A program made the translations under genes and the position numbers. A DNA stretch of 15,766 nucleotides from Ectocarpus siliculosus (taxonomy: Eukaryota > Sar > Phaeophyceae > Ectocarpales > Ectocarpaceae), in NCBI GenBank assembly GCA_000310025.1, contig FN649750.1:4421105-4436870 (forward strand), in the 5' to 3' direction. Below are positions 7,017 to 15,472 of the stretch, in pieces (the stretch's first letter is position 1; the number at the start of each line of letters is the position of its first letter). The notes below the pieces were generated by a model. The model ran no database searches. It saw nothing but the letters and a program-made list of their open reading frames with translations, and was not told where the DNA came from.

Positions 7017-10000
7017 GTGAGCCTCCCTCCGAGTACAGCGGCACACAGCGCACCAAGTACATCGGACTGCCTCGAGTGTTCCCACAACCACCTCTCTCTC
7101 TCGCTGATTGTTAACCCTAACCCTAACCCTAACCCTTGGCGTCGCACCTTCTCGTAGAGCGGCGACGCTCTCGCCAGAGGACCCACGTTTTTCTGGAGTA
7201 AACACTACCTACGTAGCTTGGCGTCATATGGGAGATCTCGCTCGCACTCTCGGCAGAAAGTAGATGGGGACGTTCAGCGCGGCTGGGCTATTCCCGCGCC
7301 ATCAGCGTGAACCTACGATTCGCCAGAGAGCGTTGCACGGCACTACAGCAGTAGACGAACAGCGGCAGCCTCCCTGATATGCATGTGTTATGGTCGTAGT
7401 ATTGATCACGTTTTGATCAGGTTGCGGCTGCGATTGCGATTACGATTGCAGAGCTGCGACTTGTATTTATCCAAGGGAAATGTACAAAAGTGGGTACTCG
7501 AAAATCCGGCGCGCCCTCCATAGGCGACCCCCAAACGACTCAAAACCCCATTTTGACACCTGGGCGACACAGCCAGGGACCATACACAGCACGGGCATCG
7601 ATTTGTTTCCACTTTCAGGCGCACCTTTGGCCCTAATACCTCCGAGGCGCGCAAGGCCTCACCAAAGTGCCCACTTCTGTCCGACATCGCGGTGGGAATA
7701 CCCAGCGGCGTCAACTAATTTTCCATGTACAGTAGGTGGCCCGATATAGTGGCATATAGGGGCAAGACGAAATTATGCCACTATTCGGGGCAGTGCCACT
7801 ATTCGTGCAATGTCAATAGTGGCATTATATCCACTATATCGAATGAGAAGCTGCGAAGTTCACGACATCGACAGCGGTGCATTGTACATCTACCCTCACA
7901 TGCGCTGTTACATGCGGGTAAAGTCGTGTATTGCTGCACTCCTCGTGGTTGAGCACTTGTGTGCAGCGGTATCCGCATGAAACACATGAAATGACACTTG
8001 GTTATCCAAGGGTCGCCGAGGCTTCTGCGGTCAAAACCTATTTTTCATTTTTCAGTGCAGGCAGACCACCTATATCGGGCATTTCACTATTCAGGTTGCC
8101 ACTATAAAGGGTTTTTACTGTACTCACTTGTGCCTGTATTTTGACCCACGTTTGTCCGAATTGTACCCACTTTTGTCCACTTGCGGATGGCGGAAATCGA
8201 GCGAAAATCGACCTACACGTCACCGCACGGCAGAACATCGAATAGCCTCGGAACGTCTCAGAACCTCCCAACACCGTATCCATGGCAGCTTTCCTATCCA
8301 TGGCTGCGGACTGCGGACCGACCGCGGGATATCGGGTCGGATGTCGCTTCGTGCATATAATACCCTCTTTTTTTACATCCCGTAGTTGCGTGGTAAACTG
8401 CCTCGACATGCTGTGTTGCTGCCCTCGCGAGTCGGTGTGCACTCGTCATGGTGGTTGGTGTTTCTTGTGTGTGTGTCTGTGTTGCTGTATGCGCGTATTT
8501 TTGTTCTGTGTGCGCGCCCGTTGGTTTTGTCGTCCGTTGTGTGTCACGCATTTATTTGTGGCGTGCCGTTAGTGCGCTGCTTGCTGGGCTTGCCGCGGGT
8601 ATCTTCCCGTGCCTGGTATCTTCCCGTGCCGGTACCGAAGGGGTGGTCTGGCATGTTTCTGACATGTTCCTCCGTGGTCGGTCCGCAGTCCGCAGCCATG
8701 GATAGGAAAGCTGCCATGGATACGGTGTTGGGAGGTTCTGAGACGTTCCGAGGCTATTCGATGTTCTGCCGTGCGGTGACGTGGAGGTCGATTTTCGCTC
8801 GATTTCCGCCGTCCGTAAGTGGACAAAAGTGGGTCAAAATACAGACACAAGTGGGTACATGAAAAAATTCGTTGATGCCGCTGGGTATACCCACCGCGAT
8901 GTCGGACAGAAGTGGGCACTTTGGTGAGGCCTTGCGCGCCTCGGCGGTATTAGGGCCAAAGGTGTGCCTGAAAGTGGGAAAAAATTGATGCCCGTGCTGT
9001 GTATGATCCCTGGCTGTGTCGCCCAGGTGTCATAATGGGGTTTTGAGTCGTTTGGGGGTCGCCTATGGAGGGTGTGCGCGCTGGATTTTCGAGTACTCAC
9101 TTTTGTCCGGGAATGGCGTGGGTATACCCACTTTTGTCCATTTTCCTTTATCCAACCCTGCAGCACTACCGGTAATAGAGCCAGTGCGCCAAATTATTGT
9201 AACACCGCCTGCCGCCGTTTGATGCTCTGTAGGCGGGACGCAAGGCTTTCTCCTGTTGAAAGCAGCAGAATAGCTCAGCTGGGGTGACCGTAAGCCGCTC
9301 GAACATAGGGTGCCTTGACCCTCGACCCGTGGTTGAAACCGTCGCATCGGCCTCCCGCGCCGCGAGTCACAAGCCTCCCTCGCCTTTCGACCAAAACCCT
9401 TCGTGCGTGCTCGATTCTACGGTTGCTATGTGGGACTGATGTTGCCTGCCCCATGCATGCACGGCTTGAAACCTTTTGTTCTTGGCACGGCGTGGCCCGG
9501 CAGGTTCGAGGTTGCTGTCGCTTCGACAAGAGCCACGGGTGCGTGGTAACCAACTGGCACGACCTGCTCAAGTACACGCACATGGGCAGGACGATAACCG
9601 CAGCGATGTGTGCGGTGAGCCAACACTTGCAGTCCCGCAGCAGCAGCCGGAATACATAGTCTAGATGCGCTCCGAATAAGTTGCAGAGATTGCGGTTCGG
9701 GCCTGGCAGACTGCGACTACGGGGCGCGTTCATAGATGAGCGCGATGGGTGCCAAGGATGCACATCATGGTTATATTCCGTAACAGTTGCCGCGAGAGGA
9801 TAGGGAGTCCTGTTCGAGAAAATCCTTCCCCCGGAATATACTTGTAAACGGCCCCGCGGTTCGACGTGCATGTCGGGGGGGGTTCGATATAGATGTCGTC
9901 AACGGCGGCCTGTCTTTTTGGGAGGGCGACGACTCCTCACGACCACTTTTACTGCAGGAGGGAAATGGGGGCTACCCAGAGGGCGCGTAAACCATGTGGC

Positions 10001-11528
10001 GCACAGGATATTTGAGTTGCCAGTTCGAACGTGTTTCGATGTTGGAGCTTGAAGGTTTGTTTCTTGTTCTTGATCGCGGGCGTTAACTACTGTACTTACT
10101 AAGTGGCCTTCCGAGCCTCGCGTTTTCGGGCATCAGCCGCTGCTTTGTTCGAGACTAAATACTTGTAGCAAGACGAACGTCGTGTCTTTACGGTGGCGAG
10201 TGTGGTGAGGGATGCGCACACAGCTGTACAGCTATACATAGCTCTTATGTTTGGAACGAACCTCATGTTTCCGTCCCACTCATCCCTCGTAACCAACGTG
10301 CGCCTCATCGTGCCCGTAGTCCCGACTACGTGAAAATTTGGGTATCGCAGGTGCAGGCGACACCACGCGAACGGTACTGTGAGAAATATGCGTAAACGTT
10401 TGTTTTGTGTGTTCATGTTTAGTTTTTTTTTTTTTGGGGGGGGGTGCAGGGAAGACATGTTTCCAAACGCGTTCGGACACCACAACCCCGGGGTGAGGAC
10501 ATGCGCGCGCGAGACAAAGGGGTAGCCCCATGGTCTAAGCGGTGAACAAGTCTACCAGTAGAAGGTCCAGGGCTTACCCACCAATAGTGGCTAGCAGGGA
10601 CGATGGTGTGCCTCGCCTGGCGCGGATCATGTTCTTTTCAATGGATTTTGCTTTAGCTCCGACCTGCACCGCTCTTGCTCCGGCCCCATGTCGACGACGT
10701 CTTGACTACCGGGCTCTGCTCTCGTCCAGGTCTTGACATGGCGAGGGCTAGGCTCATTGAAGGACTTCCAGATCCCGGAGGGTGGGGTAGGACTAGTCCC
10801 AGCCGTGCTCATCGCCGCCGCGGTCTTGAGCTTGGCGGCAGCAGCGTCCATGAACTTCCTGCACTTCAGAGTGAGAAGAGCACACGAAACGACCGTGTCC
10901 GCAGAGGTTGAGTTGTCATCAGAACTACATATATTTTACCAACGTTGTGTCGTTCAGAGATACATATGTCGCCGTCTTCCTCTCTCGCACCTGTGTCGCG
11001 TCTAAACCAGAAGCTGTTGTTGTCGCATTCTGCCAACGAGGGTCACTCATGGCGACAAGGGCCTTTGTTTATATGCTCTTGAAATACACATGTGCATACC
11101 CGCTGTTTGCGGCAGAAAAAAGTTGTCCCTCAATGATAAAACAAGAGTATTGGAGGAGGCACGGGGGGGAAAAGAACAAAATACACTCCGAACGGGTTTC
11201 AAACGCGAGAGGACGTTCCCACCAATAGCACCAACAGCAGCCGCAAAACAGGTTTTCCTGTCGCATGGTGACTAGACTAAACTAGCCTGAGGTTTGATTG
11301 GTGGTGATGCCAAACCAAATTTTCTGTTGCCTGTGGACTCGAATACAACTAGAGATCGATGTCGAGCGTCAAGCGATCGTTGTGGGGTGAACGTCCAATA
11401 TGCAGAAACGACACTTACTGGCTCACAAAAATTTCTTCCACCGGGCCTCCGCCCCGCCCACCCACCCCCCGTCACCGTTCCAGATGAAGGGCGTGCTGAC
11501 GGAGTACGCCAAGCTCAAGCGCACATGA
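6741..11528 (+). CDS. Small three-helix membrane protein, spliced gene model
   Basis: The minimal model joins 6741-7016, 10730-10870 and 11484-11528 and encodes 153 residues; adding the candidate exon 9504-9614 gives 190. All junctions are phase 0 with GTGAGC, GTGAGA and CAG sites, which supports the joining. Three hydrophobic segments are predicted: about residues 23-55 (within which LLLAAALHLSGVPVG), residues 75-93 ending LLVGVM, and a third in exon 2 (VPAVLIAAAVLSLAAAAS). A hydrophilic loop lies between the first two. The short tail ends in AKLKRT and is basic. I do not recognise the family. It would sit in a membrane, but which one is unclear, since no cleavable signal peptide is evident. 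The first large intron is host to a Mutator-like element and a telomere-type repeat. The start at 6741 is the first ATG in frame and begins the coding-like composition. Confidence 0.7.
7017..7465 (+). other. Intron, proximal part
   Basis: This part of the long intron holds a CT-rich tract near 7090-7101, the telomere-type repeat and a CGATTG triplication near 7427-7450. No coding sequence is seen. Confidence 0.55.
7113..7136. repeat. Interstitial telomere-type repeat, (AACCCT)4
   Basis: Four exact 6-bp units equal to (CCCTAA)n are preceded by TT and followed by TGG. They read TTAGGG on the minus strand, the repeat type used by many stramenopiles and animals. It lies about 100 bp inside the first intron of the membrane-protein gene, not at a chromosome end within this window. 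Confidence 0.9.
7466..7474 (+). repeat. Left 9-bp target duplication of the MULE element
   Basis: TTTATCCAA here is identical to 9147-9155 at the other side of the element. A 9-bp duplication is the usual mark of Mutator-like transposition. Confidence 0.85.
7730..8120. mobile_element. Nested 391-bp CAGTA-ended MITE (pogo/Tc1-mariner-like)
   Basis: The insert begins CAGTAGGTGGCCCGATATAG and ends, reverse-complemented, CAGTAAAAACCCTTTATAG. Both ends then read TGGCA, giving a roughly 25-bp imperfect inverted repeat. TA lies at 7728-7729 and again at 8121-8122. The right arm of the host element shows the uninterrupted site as CATGTACCCACTTG, with a single TA, so the insertion and its TA duplication are directly demonstrated. 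Inside, CCACTAT and ATAGTGGCA words repeat in both orientations. CAGTA ends with TA targets are typical of pogo-type Tc1/mariner relatives. It has no coding capacity. Confidence 0.88.
8328..8671. other. Central loop of the MULE element
   Basis: This unique sequence lies between the two arms. It is GT-rich near 8450-8510 and has a 13-bp direct duplication ATCTTCCCGTGCC near 8600-8630. Open frames cross it but show no domain. It could be captured host sequence or a remnant of an autonomous element. Confidence 0.5.
9147..9155 (+). repeat. Right 9-bp target duplication of the MULE element
   Basis: TTTATCCAA directly follows the right terminal GGAAAATG-type end of the element and is identical to 7466-7474. 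Confidence 0.85.
9504..9614 (+). CDS. Candidate extra exon of the membrane-protein gene (37 codons)
   Basis: The segment lies between a CAG acceptor (ending 9503) and a GTGAGC donor (9615). It is 111 nt, and both boundaries are phase 0, so it would insert in frame between exons 1 and 2. It reads VRGCCRFDKSHGCVVTNWHD and on through LLKYTHMGRTITAAMCA. Third positions are strongly G or C, as in exon 1 and unlike the surrounding sequence. Without the donor the frame ends at 9659 after SQHLQSRSSSRNT. The pyrimidine tract before the acceptor is only fair. It could be a cassette exon, an alternative terminal exon with its own stop, or a captured coding fragment. Confidence 0.45.
9660..10098 (+). other. 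Intron sequence, nothing specific seen
   Basis: No gene, inverted ends or tandem repeat can be supported here. A G-run at about 9875-9882 and a few short open frames occur. Confidence 0.4.
10099..10335 (-). pseudogene. Possible transposon-derived coding relic, antisense in the intron
   Basis: The minus-strand frame ending at 10099 contains RRTLVTRDEWDGNMRFVPNI and, near the end, SSCYKYLVSNKAAADARKR. The aromatic/Lys pattern before NKA faintly resembles the tyrosine-containing region of Helitron Rep proteins, but no full motif set is present. Third positions are not strongly biased. Upstream on the minus strand the frame runs into the T13G9 tract and loses protein character. It may be a decayed transposase fragment or a chance frame. 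Confidence 0.2.
10423..10444. repeat. T13-G9 homopolymer tract
   Basis: Thirteen T are followed directly by nine G on the plus strand inside the intron. It is likely unstable and prone to sequencing error. Confidence 0.9.
10730..10870 (+). CDS. Exon 2 of the three-helix membrane protein
   Basis: The acceptor is GCTCTGCTCTCGTCCAG with a good pyrimidine tract, and the donor is AGA|GTGAGA. The exon has 47 codons in phase 0, encoding VLTWRGLGSLKDFQIPEGG followed by the third hydrophobic segment and NFLHFR. A second in-frame acceptor (CTTCCAG, ending 10771) would shorten it by 14 codons. The codons before 10772 are less biased than those after, so that alternative stays open. Confidence 0.7.
10871..11483 (+). 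other. Second (or third) intron, 613 nt
   Basis: It starts GTGAGA and ends CCGTTCCAG after a C-rich tract of about 30 nt. No coding sequence is seen inside. Confidence 0.65.
11484..11528 (+). CDS. Terminal exon of the three-helix membrane protein
   Basis: Fourteen codons and a TGA stop read MKGVLTEYAKLKRT in phase 0 with exon 2. Third positions are nearly all G or C, which argues for real coding despite the small size. The result is a short, basic, probably helical tail after the last membrane segment. Confidence 0.7.
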   Translation: MKGVLTEYAKLKRT

Positions 11529-13944
11529 CTCATGCCGGCCACCCGCCGCTAGTTTTACGCGTCATTGTGACTAACATCGTCGGGGGCACAAACGACAGTT
11601 CAAGTAAAGGGGGATTGTTAGACTCTGTATACAGGTCGTGGATGCATGTTGACGGGAAAACACTTCCACCGAGGTAGATCTGACTCGGTTAATGACCTCC
11701 AGTGCAGCCCTCTTTGTTAGTCTAGCCGCCAATTTCTCGACTGTCGACAAGGAAAGAACGGGGAGACAGACGCGTGCCGTGGTTCAGCCACCGTGGATGT
11801 CTTTTTTTTTCGCGGCCAGAGTGAGAATGAATCTTGTGTCAACACTGTTCATACATGAGGGACTTGTTGTGCGGACGCTTCCGCAGCATCATCAGAGGAA
11901 CTTGTGCGTGTGCGTTGGGACGTTGGAACTGGGTAGTGGAATGAGGGGCACACTCGGTCGGTGGAGTGCCTGGATTGATGGATTCATCGAAAGCCGTGTA
12001 GGACTGTGTAGAACACGCGTAGAGTACCGATAAGACACACTGTTTGGTTGTGTGTTTGGATGGTTAAACATATATCGGAGATAGCACAGCGGCCAGTGCT
12101 GCTGCTGCTGCTGCTGTGAACATTTTGTGTTTGTGCCCGGAACATACCAAGCGGGTAGCCTCCATGTACCAAGGCAGATTTCTTGTAGACATCTGATCCT
12201 GTACGGCAACGAGCGATGTCAGCAAGCAGTCCAACAAAATGCCTCGGGTGAAAAAAGTGTATTTCCAAGCACGGTTGAGCCTGGGCCCCTCTCGGCCAAG
12301 CATTTATATATATATTTTTTCTTAATATGACACAACGAAACCATCTCTATCATAGAAAAGAGTCTGAGACAGATTAGCAATGGATTCATAGCGTCAGAAA
12401 GTACCTGTATGTCTACGATTTCCCAGACAGCATATAGGGACATCTCCCCATATATATTTATATTTTGTTCCTTCTGTCGTAATTTTTTTTCGCATAGCCC
12501 CTCCCTTTGACCGGTCGGGTGTTGACACAAAACGTGGCACGTGTATTGCAGCAAGAGCGGGGGCGCCAGCTCGCCAGCTGACATACGTCCGCAGACCTAG
12601 CCCACTCAAGGAGACACAAACACAAGCAAACAGAGACCAGAATAACAACCATCCACCATGTGGATGAAGAGGCCTGCTTGTTGGCATGCACCGACGAGCC
12701 ATGGATAATAAACAATAAACCACCCGCCCTGTTGGTGGGAGATGACGCACCCTGCTATTATATATGGTTGCCATCCATGAAAAACAGAACAATTTAAAAC
12801 CCAAAGCAAGCTTATTAGTGTCTCCGAAGGAAATGAAATACAATTGCAATTTTGTCGCATGTGTTGATTTTGATACCCCCACCCGTTTTTTTCGCGTTGT
12901 CAGCAGGTAGGTGCTGCTGACTGAGCAGTTGGCCGGGGCGGGACGACCTCTTCCTTGTGGCCGGCGAATTTCTCTGCTGTTGTACTGCTGTAGTAGTAAT
13001 AGCGCGGTACACCTTTAATGCACCGCACCAGTCTATGCCTTCTCCATAGTTATATGGATCTGTCCACCTTTGGTCGGTGATCGTTCCACAACAATAACCA
13101 CGCAGCCAGCCGTCTACATACAGTAGTATTCCACCGCAGCTACTTGTACCCGTTAGAAAAAGAAACAGCTGCAAACAGGCGACGCCGGCGATACTCACTC
13201 GATGCGTTGCTTTTGATCACATTTTTTAGCAGAAAGCAACACAGAGGTTTTTGTATGATACCCTTACGCGCTATCCACTTTCCCTCCTGGCCGTCACCGT
13301 CCTCGAAGTAGTGTTGATGAACACTGGACAAACGAAGGACCACGGAAATTTACGCGCGCTGTACACAGTAGTATCGTATCTACGGAGGTACGCCGATCAT
13401 GTATCTATCTGAAGACTATACGTGACAGAGACCATCCATCATACATACATACTACGGAGACCACATGCGCGAGCTACATCATTTTCTTCATGGAGGCAAC
13501 TCGCCAGATGATAATCTATCTTGGGTTTGTAGACAAGTCTCCGATGAGGGAGATGCACCGAAGAGGTGGGCATCGAACACACCAGTGTATGCTGTAGTTC
13601 TATACTGTTGTAGCTCCACATCGATGTCAGATTTGTGTCAAGCGGATTGGTATGTGTTAACCCTTACGTGACTACACCCCCGAATCGGGCATGTTAGCAG
13701 GCACGATAACTCTTATATGCGACAACTTTCGAACCGAATTGAGCTGTGGATACCTGCGTCGACGACGGCTCGACGGTACGACTAGACCGCTCGAAAAGAA
13801 ACAAAGTAACGACCGGGGACAGAAACAGCACGTCCCCTATACAGAAAATTGAAAGCCTGGGAGTTGCAATGCTCCGCAGCACCCTGCATCCCGCGCTGCT
13901 GCTGTGCTGCTGTGGACCTCAGTCCAGCACGCAGAAACGCGATA
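11529..13944. other. Untranslated and intergenic sequence without a supported gene
   Basis: The first part is presumably the 3' untranslated region of the membrane-protein gene. The open frames (plus 11692-12033, minus 12394-12882, minus 12815-13198, plus 13465-13671) lack domains and codon bias. Notable local features are a GCT/CTG tract at 12097-12117, an AT-rich stretch with TATATATAT near 12305-12320 and ACATACATAC near 13440-13450. I see no inverted-end element here. Confidence 0.45.
12097..12117. repeat. CTG/CAG triplet repeat, 6 units
   Basis: An uninterrupted run of six GCT-type triplets lies in non-coding sequence. It is a simple microsatellite. Confidence 0.85.
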
Positions 13945-14118
13945 ATGATGCTGTTTTTCCTCCTGCTTGTTGCGATTTTTCGCACGAGCGCTATGGACGG
14001 GGTTCCTGTGTATCACGTTCGCAAGGAACAGGAGCTAGCTCCCCAGCCGGCTGCGTTGGGCCAACGGGTACAGCAGCACATCGATGGATCTGCGTCGCGC
14101 ATCATTTGCAGCACATAA
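13945..14118 (+). CDS. Possible 57-codon signal-peptide-like frame upstream of the OTU gene
   Basis: Two adjacent ATGs open a frame beginning MMLFFLLLVAIFRTSA, a good secretory signal shape, followed by MDGVPVYHVRKEQELAP and about 24 further residues. It ends at TAA (14116-14118) in exactly the same reading frame as the OTU protein, 21 nt before its first ATG. It could be an upstream open reading frame, a first exon whose junction I cannot find, or a coding start interrupted by a stop mutation or sequence error. Alternatively it is chance. I tested one 43-nt intron with a GTACAG donor (14068-14110), but it shifts the frame away from the OTU protein. Confidence 0.25.
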   Translation: MMLFFLLLVAIFRTSAMDGVPVYHVRKEQELAPQPAALGQRVQQHIDGSASRIICST

Positions 14119-14139
14119 TTGACAAGAGGTGGGAGGGTT

Positions 14140-15472
14140 ATGGTCTTGCCCGACCGCGCTGGTGTGTATACCGTAAAGCCGGATGGCCACTGCGGGTTTA
14201 GTGCGATGTCCGCGGGTCTGCAGGTTTGCCTCGGTAGAACAAGGGCCGCCCCCACCCCAGAGAACATGAGGAGCGTGGTCGCCCGTCGAGCCACGGAACA
14301 TGTTCTTGGCGCATCCGGTGTTGAGGACTTGACAGCTGTACTCTCACCAGACCAGCTTGGGCGGGCCCGGAGTGTGCGTATACCGGATGTTTTAGGAGCT
14401 GCCGTGGAAGAAATGACGGCGCCGGAGGATAAGACGGTCGGTTGGTTTCGCGAGAAAGCCCAGCTAAGTGCAACAACAAAATGGATTGACGTGACCTGGT
14501 TCTCTTTTCTGGCGTCGGAGTACGGGGTGAACATCATGTTGTGGGAGCCAAGCCCCACGTACGGCACAGTTCAGCCGTACTCAGCAGCCCTCACGGCAGG
14601 CATGTTCTTGTTCGAGAAAAAAGACAAAATGGACGAGGAGGGGGATCGCTGGGTGCATCTGCTCTATCGGAAACACGACGATCCGTGGGCAGCGCGCGAG
14701 GGTGTAGGTGAGGCAGGCCATAAACAGCACAACCACTTCGACCGTCTGCAGCTTGGACTCAACGTACATACTTCCTTCATCGATGTCGTCAGAGTTGCAA
14801 AGGAGAAAGCGCTAGGAATGGCGGCGCCGGTGCCGTCGGCGAGCGCCACGGCCGGGAAGAAAGCGCCAGGGTCCGCAAAGGTGGACGGAGAAGAGGTGGA
14901 CGATCCCGAGTTCAGCATGAGACCAAGCGGCAGCAACAGCAACAAGAGCAGCAGCAGCAGCCGGCAAGCGCAGGGAAAGGCTGCAGCGGGAAAGAAAAGC
15001 AAGGCGAAGATCGGGAGTAAGGTCGGGGTGAAGCGACCAACCGAGAGGCAGCCAGGGGACAGCAAGAGGCACAAGGCGGGGGGTGCACCGGGGAAGCAGC
15101 GCAAGGCGGTTGGTGTGCCGGGGAAGCGCAAGGCGGGGGGTGCACCAGGGGAGGGGAGGGGTGCCGCAAAGAAATGCAAGAGTACGCCGACGGGTAGGAG
15201 GAAATCGGTGAAGAGCAACGGCCAAGTAGACGAAGCCAACTATGATTCCGACGGCAGCATCGGGGGGGGGGACCACGAGCGAACCCAGGGCTCCTTCGCT
15301 AGCATGTCGCAGAACGACAAGAAGGTGGTGGCCGCCATGAAGAAGATCCAGGAGCTCAAGTACAGGCGGGCGTACTTGCTGAGCAACAAGAGGAGGGCGC
15401 GGGGTCTAAAGGTGGGTTTGTGTTCGTGTAGACTTTTCTCTTGGCATTTTCCAGGCGAATAGGCGGACCTAA
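14140..15472 (+). CDS. OTU-like cysteine protease (deubiquitinase-type) with Lys-rich tail
   Basis: The first ATG in the frame is at 14140. The product is 429 residues if the 43-nt intron (15412-15454) is removed, or 440 if it is read through to 15462. Residues 9-205 fit the OTU fold. VKPDGHCGF carries the D-G-x-C active-site loop (Asp15, Cys18), WIDVTWFSFLASEYGVNIML matches the central helix-strand, and HNHFDRLQL supplies the final His199 before an aromatic residue. OTU proteins cleave ubiquitin or ubiquitin-like chains; activity is inferred from these residues. Residues 230-355 are low in complexity: a Ser/Asn run, then Lys/Arg/Gly/Pro repeats with several candidate nuclear localisation signals. 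Near the end MKKIQELKYRRAYLLSNKRR is likely helical. A stop lies just before the ATG in this frame, so any upstream exon would need an acceptor after 14118. It could be a host gene or one carried by a transposon; no element ends are seen around it. Confidence 0.82.
15073..15156 (+). repeat. In-frame 27-30 bp tandem repeat in the OTU gene tail
   Basis: Three units starting AAGGCGG at 15073, 15103 and 15130 encode KAGGAPGKQR, KAVGVPGKR and KAGGAPGEGR. Unit lengths are multiples of three, so copy-number change keeps the frame. The product is a basic, flexible linker. Confidence 0.85.
15262..15271 (+). repeat. G10 tract within the OTU coding sequence
   Basis: Ten G in a row encode Gly-Gly-Gly and the first base of Asp. 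The frame is coding-like on both sides, so the length shown is probably right, but the tract is a likely site of slippage. Confidence 0.8.
15412..15454 (+). other. Candidate 43-nt intron at the end of the OTU gene
   Basis: The donor is AAG|GTGGGT and the acceptor TTTTCCAG|GCG, with a strongly pyrimidine-rich 3' half. It falls between codons 424 and 425. After removal the frame reads K-ANRRT and stops at 15470-15472, keeping the basic character. Reading through adds Cys- and Phe-rich residues unlike the rest of the tail. The very small size, compared with kilobase introns next door, leaves some doubt. Confidence 0.55.

Larger units (their letters stand above)
7475..9146. mobile_element. Mutator-like non-autonomous element with long inverted arms (MULE MITE/foldback)
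   Basis: The element is 1,672 bp and lies between two copies of TTTATCCAA. Its ends read GGGAAATGTACAAAAGTGGG on the left and, reverse-complemented, GGAAAATGGACAAAAGTGGG on the right. The whole left arm (7475-7729 plus 8121-8327) is the inverted counterpart of the right arm (8672-9146), about 460-475 bp each with few differences. The arms contain repeated CCCACTTNTGTCC words. The central loop of 344 bp (8328-8671) has no transposase coding region. Long inverted arms plus a 9-bp duplication point to the Mutator superfamily. The left arm lacks about 34 bp that the right arm has near 9107-9140. It sits inside the first intron of the membrane-protein gene. Confidence 0.88.

Noticed and set aside
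9270-9345. tRNA or tRNA-derived SINE
   Set aside because: TAGCTCAGCTGG resembles an A box, and GGTTGAAACC about 58 bp later resembles a B box. No acceptor stem or cloverleaf can be drawn and no SINE tail is seen.
9275-9871. Minus-strand open frame of 198 codons in the intron
   Set aside because: Its composition is not coding-like, and it lies opposite the candidate exon 9504-9614, whose plus frame has the codon bias.
10524-10585. tRNA-like segment with GGGTAGCC and GGGCTTACCC arms
   Set aside because: The arms pair only imperfectly, the total length of about 55 nt is too short, and there is no B box.
12394-12882. Minus-strand frame of 162 codons with a hydrophobic segment
   Set aside because: It is AT- and repeat-influenced, lacks bias, and has no similarity I recognise.
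14013-14567. Minus-strand frame of 184 codons
   Set aside because: It is the antisense shadow of the OTU domain, which has clear motifs on the plus strand.
14664-15239. Minus-strand frame of 191 codons rich in Leu and Pro
   Set aside because: It is the antisense shadow of the Lys/Ala/Gly-rich tail of the OTU gene.
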